Origin: Gavia stellata
Lineage: Eukaryota > Chordata > Aves > Gaviiformes > Gaviidae
Direction: 5' to 3'
DNA: 64,000 nt
Assembly: GCF_030936135.1 (NCBI RefSeq)
Contig: NC_082598.1
Location: forward strand, 34,094,687 to 34,158,686
Below the pieces are notes generated by a model that worked only from the letters and a program-made list of their open reading frames with translations, was not told the DNA's origin and searched no databases. The number at the start of each line of letters is the position of its first letter. Position 1 is the first letter of the stretch. This document shows, piece after piece, positions 38,052-50,800 of this stretch. The translations under genes and the position numbers were made by a program.

Positions 38052-41000
38052 ATTTTGCTAAAGAAAGAGACATAAATTTCAGCTTAGAAAACCAGGAAAT
38101 GAGTAAGCAGGAAAAATACCTGGGAAAGTAAGCAGGGAAAATACCTGTTGCTCTTTTCATAAGCACAGAAAAATGGTGGGGTTTTTTGGATCAGACAATT
38201 GTTTTGCCATAATTGAAATGAAGTAATCTTGTAAACTGCTGTCCATCTCAGCCTTGGATGCTTTCCACATTATCTTAATACAATGGTAACACCTTGAGCT
38301 TCCTCTGAAAGTGAGATGTTTGTAAGCTCTCTGAGAATCCCTCACAAATTTCCTAAGCTAGAAGAGGTGCAGACAAAGGCTGCAGAACTGACTAAGAGAA
38401 TGAGAGAGTCTCTGTTCTTAAAACAGACTATCCATTTTCTCTAGCACCATACATTGCGATAGCTAGAAACTAGATGCAAAATGGCTTGCACTGGAATCCC
38501 TCATGGCACTGAGAAACTATCAGGTGTCTGGCTGGTGTTTCTTTCCCCTAGAAAAACAAATGCCACCTATTATAAAAAAAAAAAAAATACAACCCACAAA
38601 AAACCCCCAACAAAACCAAAACCAAACCATCTTTGAAAATATTTTTTCCTTTTTTTTAACCTAAGACACCTGTGATCTCTTATTCCCTTCTCAAGGAATA
38701 CCTTTTTATTATAATTTCTTTTAGTCTCTTCCACTAGACCTTCTTGCCTGCAGTTAAGAAGGTCTGTTTGTGTAATTGAGGTGGACCCTCTCCTACATAA
38801 GAGAAAACTGTTACCACTATTCTGGGTCGCATTACCTGTTTTATCTTCCGCCACTATTGATGTACATACAGTAAAAATTTCATAAAAGATGTTAAAAATA
38901 ACAATTTCCCCTAGAACAAAAAGAAACAAAGTTCAATAGTTTGCAACTTTTGCCACGAACAGAAAAAAATGGTTAGAAAAAAGCATACTGCAAAGTTCAG
39001 CATTCTATAATATTTCTGTCAAGAATTTCTGTTTAAATCTCATTTGACCTTTGAAATGACTGGTTCAGCAAAATCAAGAACTTCCTGAAAGGCAATTAGA
39101 AGGATCAGAATCCCTTGGCCATACAGAAAGGTGACAGTCATTGCTACTTCCTCCTCTGGAAACTTCAAAACAAGCTACAAAATTTACTTTAAAGAAGAAA
39201 GCTGCTATATGTACCACTATTCCCATATAAGAGTTGCTGACTAGCACCAGGTGTACTGCTCCTGCATGAGGGAAGCAGCAGAAGGAGGTCTACGGACCTT
39301 CTCTGTATCAATTCTGGAAGAATTCAGTGTCTACTTCTCACCTGGAATTGCATTGTTTTGCAGGAGGTGCGGAAGGAAGTCAGGAGGATGTGGCAAGGAT
39401 CACGTGGGAAAGAAAGCACAGCATGAAACTGAGCCTTGCCTTCTTGGTATGTCAACAGCAGACACACAGCTGAATGGGAAACCCATGAGAATCAAGGAGT
39501 CCCCCAAATTTTGGTGCACAGGGGCTAAGACTTGCTCCAGTTCCCAAAACTCAGGACTGAGAAGCTACAGCTCTACAGAGAAGTCCCAGCCTGATTAAAG
39601 GCTTATGTGATTTATTGCCATTCTCCTCTAAAATACTGTTTTCATTTAGTGTGGGATGCAATTTATTGCTTTATCTACTTAATTAATAATTTATTTGTTA
39701 AAGTCATAGATGACTACCACTATACTGTAGATTGGTACACACACAAATTTTAAACGAGTCTGGATTTCTAGTTTTCCACTACGTTAATAAAGTGTTGGAA
39801 ACTATTACCCAAAGGAATCCCAGATGAATTTGCAATCCCTTGGAGTTCTTCGTTGAAAGGATAAGGAAGCGTGGCAGTCAGGTGAGCCTGAAAGAAAAAA
39901 TTTTGGACATTGTTTGTGTAAATTAATGCTATTTTGTTACTTGAAACAAACCTCTCCCCAATAGGTACATCCTTCTCACAACTATTAAACAGAATATTTA
40001 ATTCCTCTGCAGCCTGTAGAACTTGAGGATGTTTGTAGAGTACTTGGAAGACAAGTACACACTTAAGGAAAGTAAAACTATTACTTATCAAAATATTGAC
40101 ATATGAGCAATGGAGATTAGCACAGTATCTTAATTATAGTTAGCAGCAATAGGTGGAACAGAGTGAAGTGTGACACTTACATGTTAAGAGCTCAACTGGA
40201 ACTGAGCTTGACGTCAGTGTTTAAGGGAATCCTTAACTTTCACACATTGGCATGACTACCTGTATATTCTACCTTTATGTCAACCCCACTCAGGTACATA
40301 GGAATACGAATGAAGTGTGGCCAGCATGACCTAGGGCTGCTGTAAATAAAGGTGGGGGACAGATTTGACCTTATGCTGTCTGTAGCGCTACACTGTTTTC
40401 TCCTGTCCTCATTCTATGCCAAAGCCTATTTTAATCAGAAAGAAATTATTTTTTAAGATGGGGCCTGGTCAAAGTTGCCCCTGTAATCAGACACTTACTA
40501 CAGTTTTCAAAACCTGATTTTATTCTACTGTTTGAAAGGAGTTGAACATGGTAAAGAGAATTTCAGTGAAATGTTTTGCTATAGTGACCAAGTCAGTACC
40601 ATATATGTCTAGCATGACTCATCCAAACTTGAAAAGATCTTAGAAAAAAATCAGAGGAGGAAGAGACACATGCATTTTTGGTTTGATGGTTTCAGAGTAA
40701 TTCAGAGTAGGCAAGAAGGCAAAATTTCACCAAGGAGGCAAAATGGCATTTTTGTTCTGGAAGTGGAAGAATTATTATCACTTGTAAAGTTCTTAATTGC
40801 CAAATTTAGCAGTGTTCTAATTCTGATAGTCAGAGCATACAGTAATAAAATAATTAAGCTGAAAATACTTACTATTTTGTTATCCACTATGTCAACAACT
40901 TTGCCACTGGGGAAGAAGGTATTTGCTATATCTTTAATATTCTGGACCACAGCCTTCAGCTAAAAAGAACAAGGGCTTTTATTGAATAGAAGATCTTGAG

Positions 41001-44000
41001 CATAACAATTGCTAGAATACTAACAGAACTCCTTCACATACTTTTCAAAAAAACATTTTGTTGAAAAAAATAGGTATTTAAAGAAAGTGCTAAATGTGGT
41101 GTTCTGTGTGAGAAAAACACCCCCAACTTCCCATTAAAGAGTCACTCTTCAAGCTTTATTCAAATAACTTTCCAGATTAGTGCCGACATGTTCCTCTACA
41201 AGAAAATGAATTACAGGAAAAAGCCATCCTCGTCTTCTGCTCCTTTGATCCCATTTTAATACTCTGCACTCTTCTGTCTTTAAAAATGTTAATTAAAAGC
41301 TCTTTGCTTAAGCGCTGATGTTCTTGAAGCCAAAAAGACTCAGTAAACTTCTTATAAAAGTACACGCTTTCCATTTGCAACATGTGAATGGCCACAAATA
41401 GAGTTCCACTCTATGTGATCTAATTCCAAAGTACATGAAAGATAAAACTTTTCAGAATTTAAGGTGTAACCTGAAGCTTCCAATGCCCACTGGCTTAAAT
41501 GAGACTTTAAAAATAAATACTACAGTGCAAGTAGAATTTGTCTGGCTTTCAGAGTCGAAAGGTCAAAGTCAACAGGGATACAGCAAAAATTCCTGGCCTT
41601 TTTTGAGAAATTAAGCATTACTGAATTGAATTTTCAGCAACCTTCAGAAGAACAGCTGTTCTAAGTAGTTTGAAATAGGCTCGAGTATTTTGAAAATTAT
41701 TTCTCCCGTGTAAACCCCAGTGCTGCAACCAGCATCCCTGAAAAGGGCAGGAAGTTCATTTCTCCCTTGATATTTCATCATCTCATGCAGTGTTTTGAGA
41801 GAAGCAGAGATGTGCAGAGGAGAAGGGATGCTGCCTCAGTTTCACTTCAGCTTACTGAGGCTGTCCCTTTGGGGTACTCCTCCCCCTTCGTTCTGTATTA
41901 CTTCATGACTAAAGAGCTTTGATAAATGAAAGCCTGCTTTATGCCGTACCATTTTTTATTCCTCTACATCCCAAACATCAGTGCTAGCTCAAGTGTTGAA
42001 CACAAAAAAGTTCTACTCAAGCAATTATTTTAGTCTAGAATCATATTAAAAAAGTGAACTAGAAATATTATCCCTTTCAGAGAATTTTAGCACAGGTATT
42101 CCTTGCCAAACCTTTTTTCCAAAATAAAAGGCCACATGCTAGTTTTATACCTGCTAAGCTTCAAAGCAAGCTCTGTATTTCATACCTCTGTCTTTTTGTC
42201 GTGCATCAAGTTATCCCATCTTTTGCTGGGAGGTAAATCAAGATTTATGACATATGTGGGTACATTCCCTTTGAACCTGAAAGATAAGTACCAGAGTTCA
42301 AATTTAAAGAAGGCTTTGAAAAAACATTTGACAAAATAGGTGCTTCCCACCTGTAACTAGCATTTTTCTAGGTCTGCAACAGGAACAAGTTACAAAAACA
42401 ACCAGTTCAGACTTGCAAATCACTTTTTTGTCATTTGTTAGACAAGTGGAATCAGATTACTTACGTTGGTCCTGAAGGAGGGTATGTTTTACTCCTGCAC
42501 TCTTCTCCATACTGTAAAGACAGTGAAACATTACTATTTAGCTTCTTTGTTAAAATCTTTATTATTCTAGCAGACTTAGTTTTGAATTAAACCTTTAGGA
42601 CTAGTCAGCTAATTCAATTCATGATGATTTGATAATAAAGGAAGGGAAAGTCTTGGGACTTTGGAAAGGGTGCAGAGGAGAATACAAGAGGTAGGAGACA
42701 AACAGCAACTTCCCCATGCTGTCTGACAGACCTTCAGACAACTTGCCTAAGGTAGTCCAAGACAAGCACAAGTTTATGATAAATATACAAACTCATTTTT
42801 ACTGAGTGTGATTCAATGAAGAACACTTCAAAAGCATATTCTTTAGACAAGTTCAGAAACCTTAAATCTCAGCAGGGACCAGTTTGATCCATTTGTTCAA
42901 TTCATAATCTCATTTTATAGCGTCATTCATAATTATGCTTAGTGTTAAGCTTCATTTTGTAGCTGGGGCAGAGAAAGCACGCTGAACTTTGGGCGAACTA
43001 CTCAGCCAGAGGAATGAGCTACACAGCATGACTTTTTATTTAGTGTGGAAAAGTGCTGCTGAACTGGTGCCAAATGAGAGGCGCATTTCAGGAATATAAC
43101 TAAAACCTAGTTACCTTCATTCCTGTAAGCATGCCTAGTTACAAATGAAAGTTTGAGAACTATGTTTAGGCGTACTCAAAGTGAATGCAAGGGTGTTCTC
43201 CCATCAATTACATAAAGCATGCATATACATACATAAACGTATGCATATGCATGCCACAATTATACCCAGTGAAATACAAGCAAATGCCTACTAGCTGCAC
43301 TTGTGCTTCAAGCCAGTTGAGAGCAGACCAGATCTGGTCCCCGAGCTATCTGAGCAGATCAGTAAGCTCCTGAGAGCGCAGTATGTCCCATTTGGAAAAA
43401 GGAAAGGTACACGTGCTATTCTGTAAGTAAGTCCGTACAAAGGCTTCCAAAGCACAAGTGTTTGGGAGACAGAACAGAAACAAAATTTGTTGGGATCCTT
43501 CCACCATTTCCGCCCCCCCCCCGCCTCAATTTCCAATATTTATTTGGCTGTACTAATTAGATTACTAGTGTGTCCTTATAATGCATTCTGGCTCCAGTAA
43601 AAACTGAGACAAGCTCTCTAGCAGCTATGTATCTGGAGCAAACAAGCTAACTAATGTTCATGTTCTCTTTGGGCTAATCACATTATCTCTTTTTAATGCA
43701 TTCATTTAGAAAACACAATGCCTTACACAATGCCACGGACTTTAAACACTGGCATAATTTGTTACAACTAGAAACAGGAATTTTAAAGTGGGATTGGTTT
43801 CCGTGTGTTATCATGTGTTTTCTTTTTGTATTGTTTCCAGCAGCTGGGAGAAAGCGTAAGATGAATTTTCATTTTCCTACACATGAGATGAAGGTACAGG
43901 ACCAGCAGCTATGTGCTTCCTAGACTTCACTGTGGTGCAGTTATAGCCTTTGCATAGCTGGAACAAAAGGTCAAACACAAGAGGCCATTTAATTTTCAAA

Positions 44001-47000
44001 ATGAGGAAGTTTCAAAACAAGGAGGGTAGGGTAGGATATCAGATGACTAATTAGGTAACAAAAGTCAGACGCTTCGTGCAAAGCCAAGCAAATACTTAAC
44101 AGTATTAATGCAATTGTCTTGTGAAATTTTCCACCCTGCAATAATAAAATCAATCAGAAAAAGTGACATTACACATGCATCCTACTGCAATGGATGCACA
44201 GATTTGGACCTTCAAGAAATATCTGCTGTCAAAATATGTTTCTTGACAGATAAAGCCTGTAACAAAAAATTATCCAAAATGGATGATAGTTCAGTTGATC
44301 TGTCAGTATTAGCCCATGTGTACACAGAGAAAACAGTGGCAACCATGCAAACTGATTTCAGAGGACTTTAAGTGATGTTCCAGGTGCTAAATGTTATGTC
44401 ACTCCTGACGCTCTCTCCTGAGATTTTAATCTTGCATTTGAAGCTATTTTTATCTTCCCAGCCCTTTGCAACCTAAGCCACAAAAGAGGTGGGGAAAATG
44501 ACAGTTAAAGGAAGAGTTAAGGGAGAGATACAGAGAAAATGTTCCCTCCTTACATGTCTCACCTATGTATAAAGAAAGCTAAACAAACCAATAATGCCCA
44601 AAACAACCTGTACATCTTCCAGAACTGCTAGCATTGATTGAGATATCTGATGAAAACCAACATTATTAACAGTTTCTTTAGGTAAACTATTACATGCTGG
44701 CACATAAGCAGTAATTTAAAAAGATGTGAAGATGAAGTTCTAATGAGAAACAAAAAAATTGTTACCTTTTGCAATCAGCTAAAGACTAACTGCAAACTTT
44801 TCTGACAAAATAAAAAGAAAAAAAGAAAAAAAGACACCTAAATAATTTTCTTACAGCAACAGAAAAACCACCAGGCACTTTCTACCACCAGACTGAAATA
44901 AGCAGCTATGAAGTTACTGCTGTGGTCAGCGAGACCCTCCCCTCTCCAGAGGCTTGCCTCTGGAAGAGTAACAATAAATGCTGTCTGAGAGAAGCAGGAG
45001 CAGCCTTCCAGCACAAGAGGATTGCCTTGAGTTTTCAATGTGGCAAGCCAGAGGTGGTGTCCTAGAAAGAGCCAGCAGAAGCTGGCTCCAAACAGGAGGT
45101 CACCACTGTAAATTTGCTTTTCAAACATGCATTGAACTCCCTAGGAGAAATACAGCTATTCTTGAATGGCAATTAAATGCTCTTTTTAAATTGCCTGTTA
45201 CTAGTAGGTTGCATATTTTGATTACCTGATGTACTGCTGACTTTTGAATTTGTATGTATGTAACGATACAAAAATGGATGCATGGCAGCATAAGATCAAA
45301 TCACTAAAAGAAAGAGAACACAGTGCAGGGGAAAGAGAACATGGTATGGGGAAAGATGGAAATAATATGAAAAGATAGAAGTAGAACAGAAGATTTATAT
45401 TATGACCAATTGTATGTAAAAAAGGTAGAGCAGAACAGGAACCAAATAGCTAGCAAACTGTCAAGATGGGAAAAAAAAAATCAAGTAATAAAAGTTATTA
45501 TTCACTGCAGTAAAGAAAATTAATGCACGGTTTAATGACTGCTGAGTAAATATTTTAAACCTAGCCTGATTTCATTAATATGAAATAGGCTGAACGTAGC
45601 TTGTCCAGTCTAAAGAATGCCAGCACTTTCTTCATTACCCTCAAAAATATTTTTGAGGTGGACCATCTCTGGCATCCTTCCTTAATATTCAGCGTTTCTC
45701 ATCTTCATATTTAAAAATAAATACAGAATGACCTCTTTGAGCTATGAAATATGATTCCATAGTTTAAGGACATGGTATTCAATCTCTTCTAGACAAAGTA
45801 ATCTGATTATGTTCAGCATCTTTTGGTCTGTGAACTCTGTGGTCTAACATATTTTACTCTCTGCTCCTCTTCCCTTAGGGGACCATGCCAATGCAGCACT
45901 CTGTCGTGGTGCAGCAGTCTCAATGCTGTTCACCTTTCTGAACATGGAAGTTAAGAGTACTCTTGCAGCACTGAAGAAATGGGGATGAAGCTAACTTAAA
46001 TTGCAGTTTGGACAAAAAGTTCAGTACGGTTGAGGGGGCCTAACCGAAAGCTAAAGTGACTGACAGGCTGCACCACTGAGATGTAATTCATGACATTTAG
46101 CTTCCATGTTCTTTGTTAATGAAAAGAACCCAACCAGCTCTATGTAGCAAGACAACAATCGTCGTTCATTCTTCAGCAAATGATGCATCTCAGCATCTCA
46201 ACCAAAAATAAAATATCCTACCCTAACATCTGGCTGCACAGCAGCACAACCTGCAACCTCGACACCCAGTGGATATTGTGCAAGTGCGAAGATGTACCAA
46301 GTGCAATCAAATGCAAAATCAAGCTCTAATGATAGACCTTGCTGATAGCTGGCACTTTCTCCCCTACTCCACACCCCAGGAAGCTTTTGGCTAAAATTCT
46401 GAAGGTGTTTTAAGCTGAAGCTGGCTTATAGTATTGGGAAGCTGCTCTTGGGGGGGGGGGGGGGGGGGATGGGATTGAGGGCACAGAAGAGAAGAGGGCC
46501 TAATTCTGTGTAGTCAGGATGCTAAGGGAACATGGGTCATCCAGATGTCCACGGTCCTCCAAAGCCTTTCCTGCAGTTCTCCCCTCTCCTGAAACCCGTA
46601 CTCATTTTCCTGAAATCAATATAATTTGCTAGGAAAAGTCTTAGAGCAAACACAAAAGAACATAGGAAATAATATGTTCCCAAAATATTTAAAAATATAT
46701 TGCAAAAGAGTATTTTGAAATCCAGAGATATTTAAAAACCTGTCCTCTTCACTGAGGATGAGGAGATTCAGAAACTGAAGAGATGAAAGAGTGCTTCGTT
46801 ACTTCAGGAATAAAAAACACCTCAGGAAGCAAGAACAGCTGTTTACATGCCCAAGAGATGGAAGCCGGCCTGTTCCAAGTAACTCCTCCCCCGACTTCCA
46901 CCAAAAGTTAAATACTGCACCTCTTCAGTTAAAAAACAACCAACCAACCAACAAATGACACCCCAAGCCCACCTGCTCCACACTGCTCCCCTTGGGTGAA

Positions 47001-47532
47001 GCTACAGCAAACACGCTAAGGAGATTCAAAAGCGTGTGCACTTTTAGCAAGACCTTCTTAACTTCCCTTTCGAAAATCATTGCTTGGTGTAACATTACAA
47101 TATTTACATTATGGATGTATATGAAACTGAACGCAGGAATGAGCAAGGACTTGTAAAACACACCCGATAAACACCAAGACTTGCAACAGCAGCCACGGCC
47201 GCGCCGGTTGCCAGAGGAGCCATTTAAACGTTACGCACTCCGTGAGGGCAGCGAGGCCCTACCTTAAATTCACACGCGTGAAATTAAAGGCACGCTTGGC
47301 CTCCTGCGTGGGGAAGAGGGGCAGCGGCCCGCGGCCCTCACACCCACCCGGCCCGCCGGAGCCCCGCCCGCATCCCACCCTGCCCCCTCCCCCAGAGAGG
47401 GCCGGGGGCAACCCGATCCGCGCCATCCCCTTCCCCTCACGTCGCCAGGCTCACCGGGTCCGGCGCCCAGACGAGCTGCGCCACGACAAGCAGCGCGGCG
47501 GGTGAGAGCAGCGCCCAGCCCCGGCCCGCCAT
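32358..47532 (-). CDS. ASAH1: Acid ceramidase (N-acylsphingosine amidohydrolase 1), complete
   Basis: This lysosomal hydrolase splits ceramide into sphingosine and fatty acid. Fourteen coding exons: 47532-47455, 42511-42465, 42276-42186, 40959-40873, 39887-39809, 38910-38836, 38009-37964, 36525-36381, 35181-35127, 34920-34839, 34223-34092, 33859-33736, 33188-33132 and 32447-32358. They total 1188 nt, i.e. 395 residues, exactly the human length. Residues 1-20 or so form a signal peptide ([16 protein letters not shown]). The self-cleavage/nucleophile Cys143 lies in [15 protein letters not shown]159, D162, E225, N320 and R333 of the active site are present. Disulphide cysteines C31/C340 and C388/C392 are kept. 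Sequons at N173, N195, N259, N342 and N348 remain; the human N286 sequon is lost (GGKNSGEG). Cys370 replaces a human Tyr. Two prolines flank the terminal cysteine pair (PDPCSPW). All introns are GT-AG. The protein should be active; identity is certain. Confidence 0.97.
32827..32945 (-). mobile_element. Diverged CR1-like fragment in the last ASAH1 intron
   Basis: The + strand reads 'ttcaggttagaagggaactt ... tgctgcctcaaaccagagcc', then 'agctatgaggaaagggctca'. This resembles the reverse complement of a CR1 3' UTR (caggttggaagggacct... / ...agggcc...). It is heavily diverged. It sits between the exons at 33132-33188 and 32358-32447. Confidence 0.5.
37532..37572. repeat. A/C-rich tract in an ASAH1 intron
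   Basis: About 40 bp of irregular A/C sequence on the + strand (aaaaaaaccaaccacaaaaa, then cccc and ccaatcc runs), in the intron between the exons at 38009 and 36525. Confidence 0.6.
38019..38053. repeat. (TAAA)n microsatellite at an ASAH1 splice acceptor
   Basis: Eight to nine TAAA units on the + strand, i.e. TTTA units in the transcript. The array ends 10 bp before the acceptor AG (38011-38010) of the ASAH1 exon 38009-37964, so it occupies the usual pyrimidine-tract and branch-point zone. Confidence 0.95.
38103..38148. repeat. 25-bp-period tandem duplication in an ASAH1 intron
   Basis: The segment gtaagcaggaaaaatacctg near 38103 recurs as gtaagcagggaaaatacctg 25 bp later with one difference. 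It lies about 100 bp upstream, in transcript sense, of the acceptor at 38010. Confidence 0.7.
38573..38629. repeat. A-run followed by an A/C-rich tract in an ASAH1 intron
   Basis: A stretch of about 14 A followed by irregular caa/cca/ccc units for some 40 bp, in the intron between the exons at 38910-38836 and 38009-37964. Confidence 0.75.
46450..46468. repeat. 19-nt poly-G run in ASAH1 intron 1
   Basis: Nineteen consecutive G on the + strand (C in the ASAH1 transcript), about 1 kb inside the gene from the first exon. Exact length is likely to vary between individuals and between assemblies. Confidence 0.9.
46931..46960. repeat. (CCAA)n-like A/C-rich tract in ASAH1 intron 1
   Basis: aaaaaacaaccaaccaacca followed by acaaatgaca on the + strand; the same kind of tract as at 31369-31412. 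Confidence 0.7.
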
Positions 47533-47690
47533 CCTCCTCCCCGGCTCGGCGAGGCGCTTCCCGGTGTGGCGGCCCACATGACACCGCTCCGCCCCGCCTG
47601 TCAGAGAAGGGAGGCGGTGGCCCGCCGCCGCCGCAGGCCTACGGGCGTCGCCCCGGCCTTCCTTTTTATCTTCGCTAAAGCAGAGGAATT
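47190..47690 (-). promoter_or_regulatory. ASAH1: CpG-island promoter and 5' UTR of ASAH1
   Basis: A GC-rich, CpG-dense stretch starts near 47190 and fades by about 47690, while both flanks are AT-rich. It spans the first coding exon (47532-47455) and its upstream sequence. No clear TATA box is seen before the ATG, as is usual for a housekeeping lysosomal gene. Several long ORFs on both strands here only reflect the lack of AT-rich stop codons. Confidence 0.8.
47575..47581 (-). promoter_or_regulatory. M-box / E-box (TCATGTG), candidate MiT/TFE site
   Basis: On the - strand the sequence GTCATGTGGG lies 43-49 nt upstream of the ASAH1 ATG; TCATGTG is the core recognised by MITF, TFE3 and TFEB. 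ASAH1 is reported to be an MITF target in mammals, and lysosomal genes often carry such sites. Occupancy in this species is inference. Confidence 0.45.
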
Positions 47691-47814
47691 GATTTTCAGT
47701 CACACTTCCAAAAGGGGGAAGTTCTGCGCAAGAAAATCCGAAATAAAATCGCCTCTCTTAGGCAACACTAAGAGCAAACCCGTGGCACCAGTCCACACTT
47801 CGTAAATACTGTGA

Positions 47815-50800
47815 TTTTTAATTACTCCATGTCCTTGGCATATTTTAGGCAGGTTTTATGGTAATGAGAGATGCAAGGCAGGCGCCTTCTTTAGGAAGAA
47901 GGAGTTTTCTCCATCTTGCCTGCTTAAGGGTGCAGGAAACGGGCAACTGGAGAGACCATCTAATACAATGAGAAACAGGGCAGGAGACCTATCAGCCTAG
48001 CCATGTTGTCCATTATTTATCCACTACTATACATAAAAAAGCATGTTTGTTGTAATATCAAGTACAAGCCAGCATCAGAATCAAGTGCATACTCCAAATA
48101 GCTTACAATAAAAAGGTATAATTTTAGTGTGAGCAAATTAATGTATGAGTCTGTATCTTAGCAACAGTTGTTGGAAGAACCACGAATGAATACTAAAAAC
48201 CTTCAAGGATACCTGTGTTTTAGCTTGTTTTTTGTGCTTTATGCAGTGCCCGAAGATGTGTCACTTTTTTAGGCACACAGAAAAGAAGCAATACAGTCTT
48301 TAATATCATGACTTAATTGGCTGTGCAATTAACTCTCTTATAAAACAAACTGGGGGTGGCAAGAAAAAGAAGGGAAGTCCTTGGCAGATGGTTGATTGGA
48401 AAGCTGTATTGCATTGCAGAAATTAAGAAACAGGAAAGGATAAAAGAAATGCATTGTAAGGTGTGAAAGCCTTGGGCAAAGGGAGGGTGTTCAACAGTGT
48501 GTAGGAAGAAATCGGCTCAGAATGTAAGCTCGGAATTGCACAGAGCTTTAGAGACCAAGGCAGAAAAGCGTTAAGTGCTAGTGGAAGAAGACACAGAACC
48601 AATCAGGGGATTTAAGAAATGAGGAAAATTACAGCGTAATGGGAGAAACTTCTGATTTTCATGGGAGTGTCTTTCACAAATAGGAAATCAGCCAGTTTCT
48701 GTAGGTTGGTTGAAAACAAATACCTGTAAGACAATAATTCTGTATTTACTTGCAGGTACCTGAATATACTGTTACGGTCTATGGTAAGAAATAGCCAGAT
48801 TAAGTTGGTCCTCTTATTTTCTAAACATCTGCAGCCCCTTTTGCTCAGATTTAGTTTCTGGAGTAGACAGCTTTTACGTGCTTTACTATCTTCAGGACAC
48901 CTTTAACAGTACAAAATAAATGACAACTTTGGAAAATGAAAAACTCTTTCTGAATGCTCTGAAGACAAAATTATGCCATGGTCACATGTCACAGTCACAA
49001 CTTACTTTTTTGAAGCCTCTTTGTACTTTTGGTTTAGTTCTTTCACTAGTGAAAAAATTCTAAGTTTAAGGAATAGTTAACATCCTTCAGTCCGTGTGTT
49101 TCTCTGACTATGGCTATTCTGCTGTGTTCTTATCAGAACACCTCGTTTCCAGGGTCCACACCAGTACTTTAGGTCCTCCATTTTGTTGTCTAGGTTTCTT
49201 GTGTCAGTTTTCAAAAATCTAAGTTAGGGCAGAATAAAACAGCTTCTTACAATGTGCATTTTACTCATTAACTGTACTACCTGACAGCTAGTGTCACCAA
49301 TACCTAGTACTTCACATCCACCCTTCTGCTTTCTCTTAAGTCATCTCTCCAGTACTGTATTATCACTCCCCCAATCTGCTCCTTCCTTCAGAAGTAGAGG
49401 CTGCACAAATTACTTCCCCTTTTCTCTCAGTTAAATTAAAGCTCTTTGCGCTAACACTACTGCCAGAACGTAGCATCACCAAGAAGTCTCCATGAATATC
49501 TCCAATGGAAAAATATCCCAACGGACTCCTTATAGCAACAGTTTAATGCACATACTGATCTTCACCGTTTCGTCATATCTTTGGTTTTCCTTTTTCGGGG
49601 ACCACAATTCCAGTGAATTCCCCAAACCTCTGCTTCTGTATTAATCTCAGGACACATTTTTTAGCAAGAATCTAGTGTATCATTAGTCCCAACACAGAGG
49701 GCAACCCCATTGCTACTATGATATCCTTATTCCCTGCAAGGCTGCCAGTCCCTTGCCAAATCCAGTACTTCCTCTTCTACTTGGGACAGTCCCATTTCAT
49801 TTGCTGACATTACTTTTTGCTTCACTTCTTCCTAGCTCTGTAACAAACACGCCTTTCAGTTCCATTTTTCCTTTACTATCACTTATGACTACTTACAGCA
49901 CATACACCTTGCATTCTCCTATTTACACTGATAAATAAAAAATGGAAAACTCCTTTCCACAGATAATTCTCAGGCTCTTCAGATTCCGAGTACTCCTTTC
50001 TGCACCCTTTGTACCAGCATAGCAGATTTCTGCTTCCAGCTGCATGTGTTTGAGTAATCATTTTTATGAGTTCTACCAGACATGATTTTATTTAAACAAT
50101 GTATTATTGAAAAGAAAACCAGATGCTGTAACATCAGTCTACTTCAACGATTAGCATTCACTTCAGATGCGTTTAAGATTCACAGTGGATTGTGGATCAA
50201 TGACACCTGCAATGAACTGCCCCATAAATAATTACTCTGGCCTGCAGCCTGCTCCTGTGGTGCTGCCTCTTTCCCAGTGTTTCTGGGAGTAGTTTTGGCA
50301 GCAGGCCAGGTCCATGATACTGCAACGGTTGTATGTCAGGTTACATGTAGCATGGTTACCTACAACCAGAACTACGTGATGAGTCCTAATCCCCAGTCCT
50401 AGACCAAACTGAGGAGCTCTGGGGAAATATTAATTACCTTGTTTTCTATGATGGCACAACCTGCAGCTATGCTACATTTTCATCCAAGAATTCCTCAGGC
50501 TCTGGCCAGGAGCATTTGCCAACAATCATCTATTTCTAGCTTTTGGCCTTCTTGCCACAAACTCATCGCTCATACTTCTGTCAGACCTCCTAGGCATGCA
50601 CAATGAATCTTCTCCAACAATACAGGAACTCAAAATAGGGCCTTTACTTACTGTGGAAAAGGCAGCATAGCCCTCTTCTTTACAAAAATTGAGTTACAGA
50701 GCATATGGACACACACTGCAATGCAAAAGCCTCTAAGCTACCTATACAATCAGTTTCATCTGCTTGACCATTTCCGCTATTGGTAAAAAGCTAGCCACAC

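Noticed and set aside
38019-38053. Clustered or CRISPR-like repeat arrays
   Set aside because: The only arrays here are simple microsatellites and short tandem duplications in a eukaryotic genome.
47242-47805. Several overlapping open frames of 79-104 codons around the ASAH1 promoter
   Set aside because: They arise from the GC-rich island. Only the frame MAGRGWALL... splices into ASAH1.
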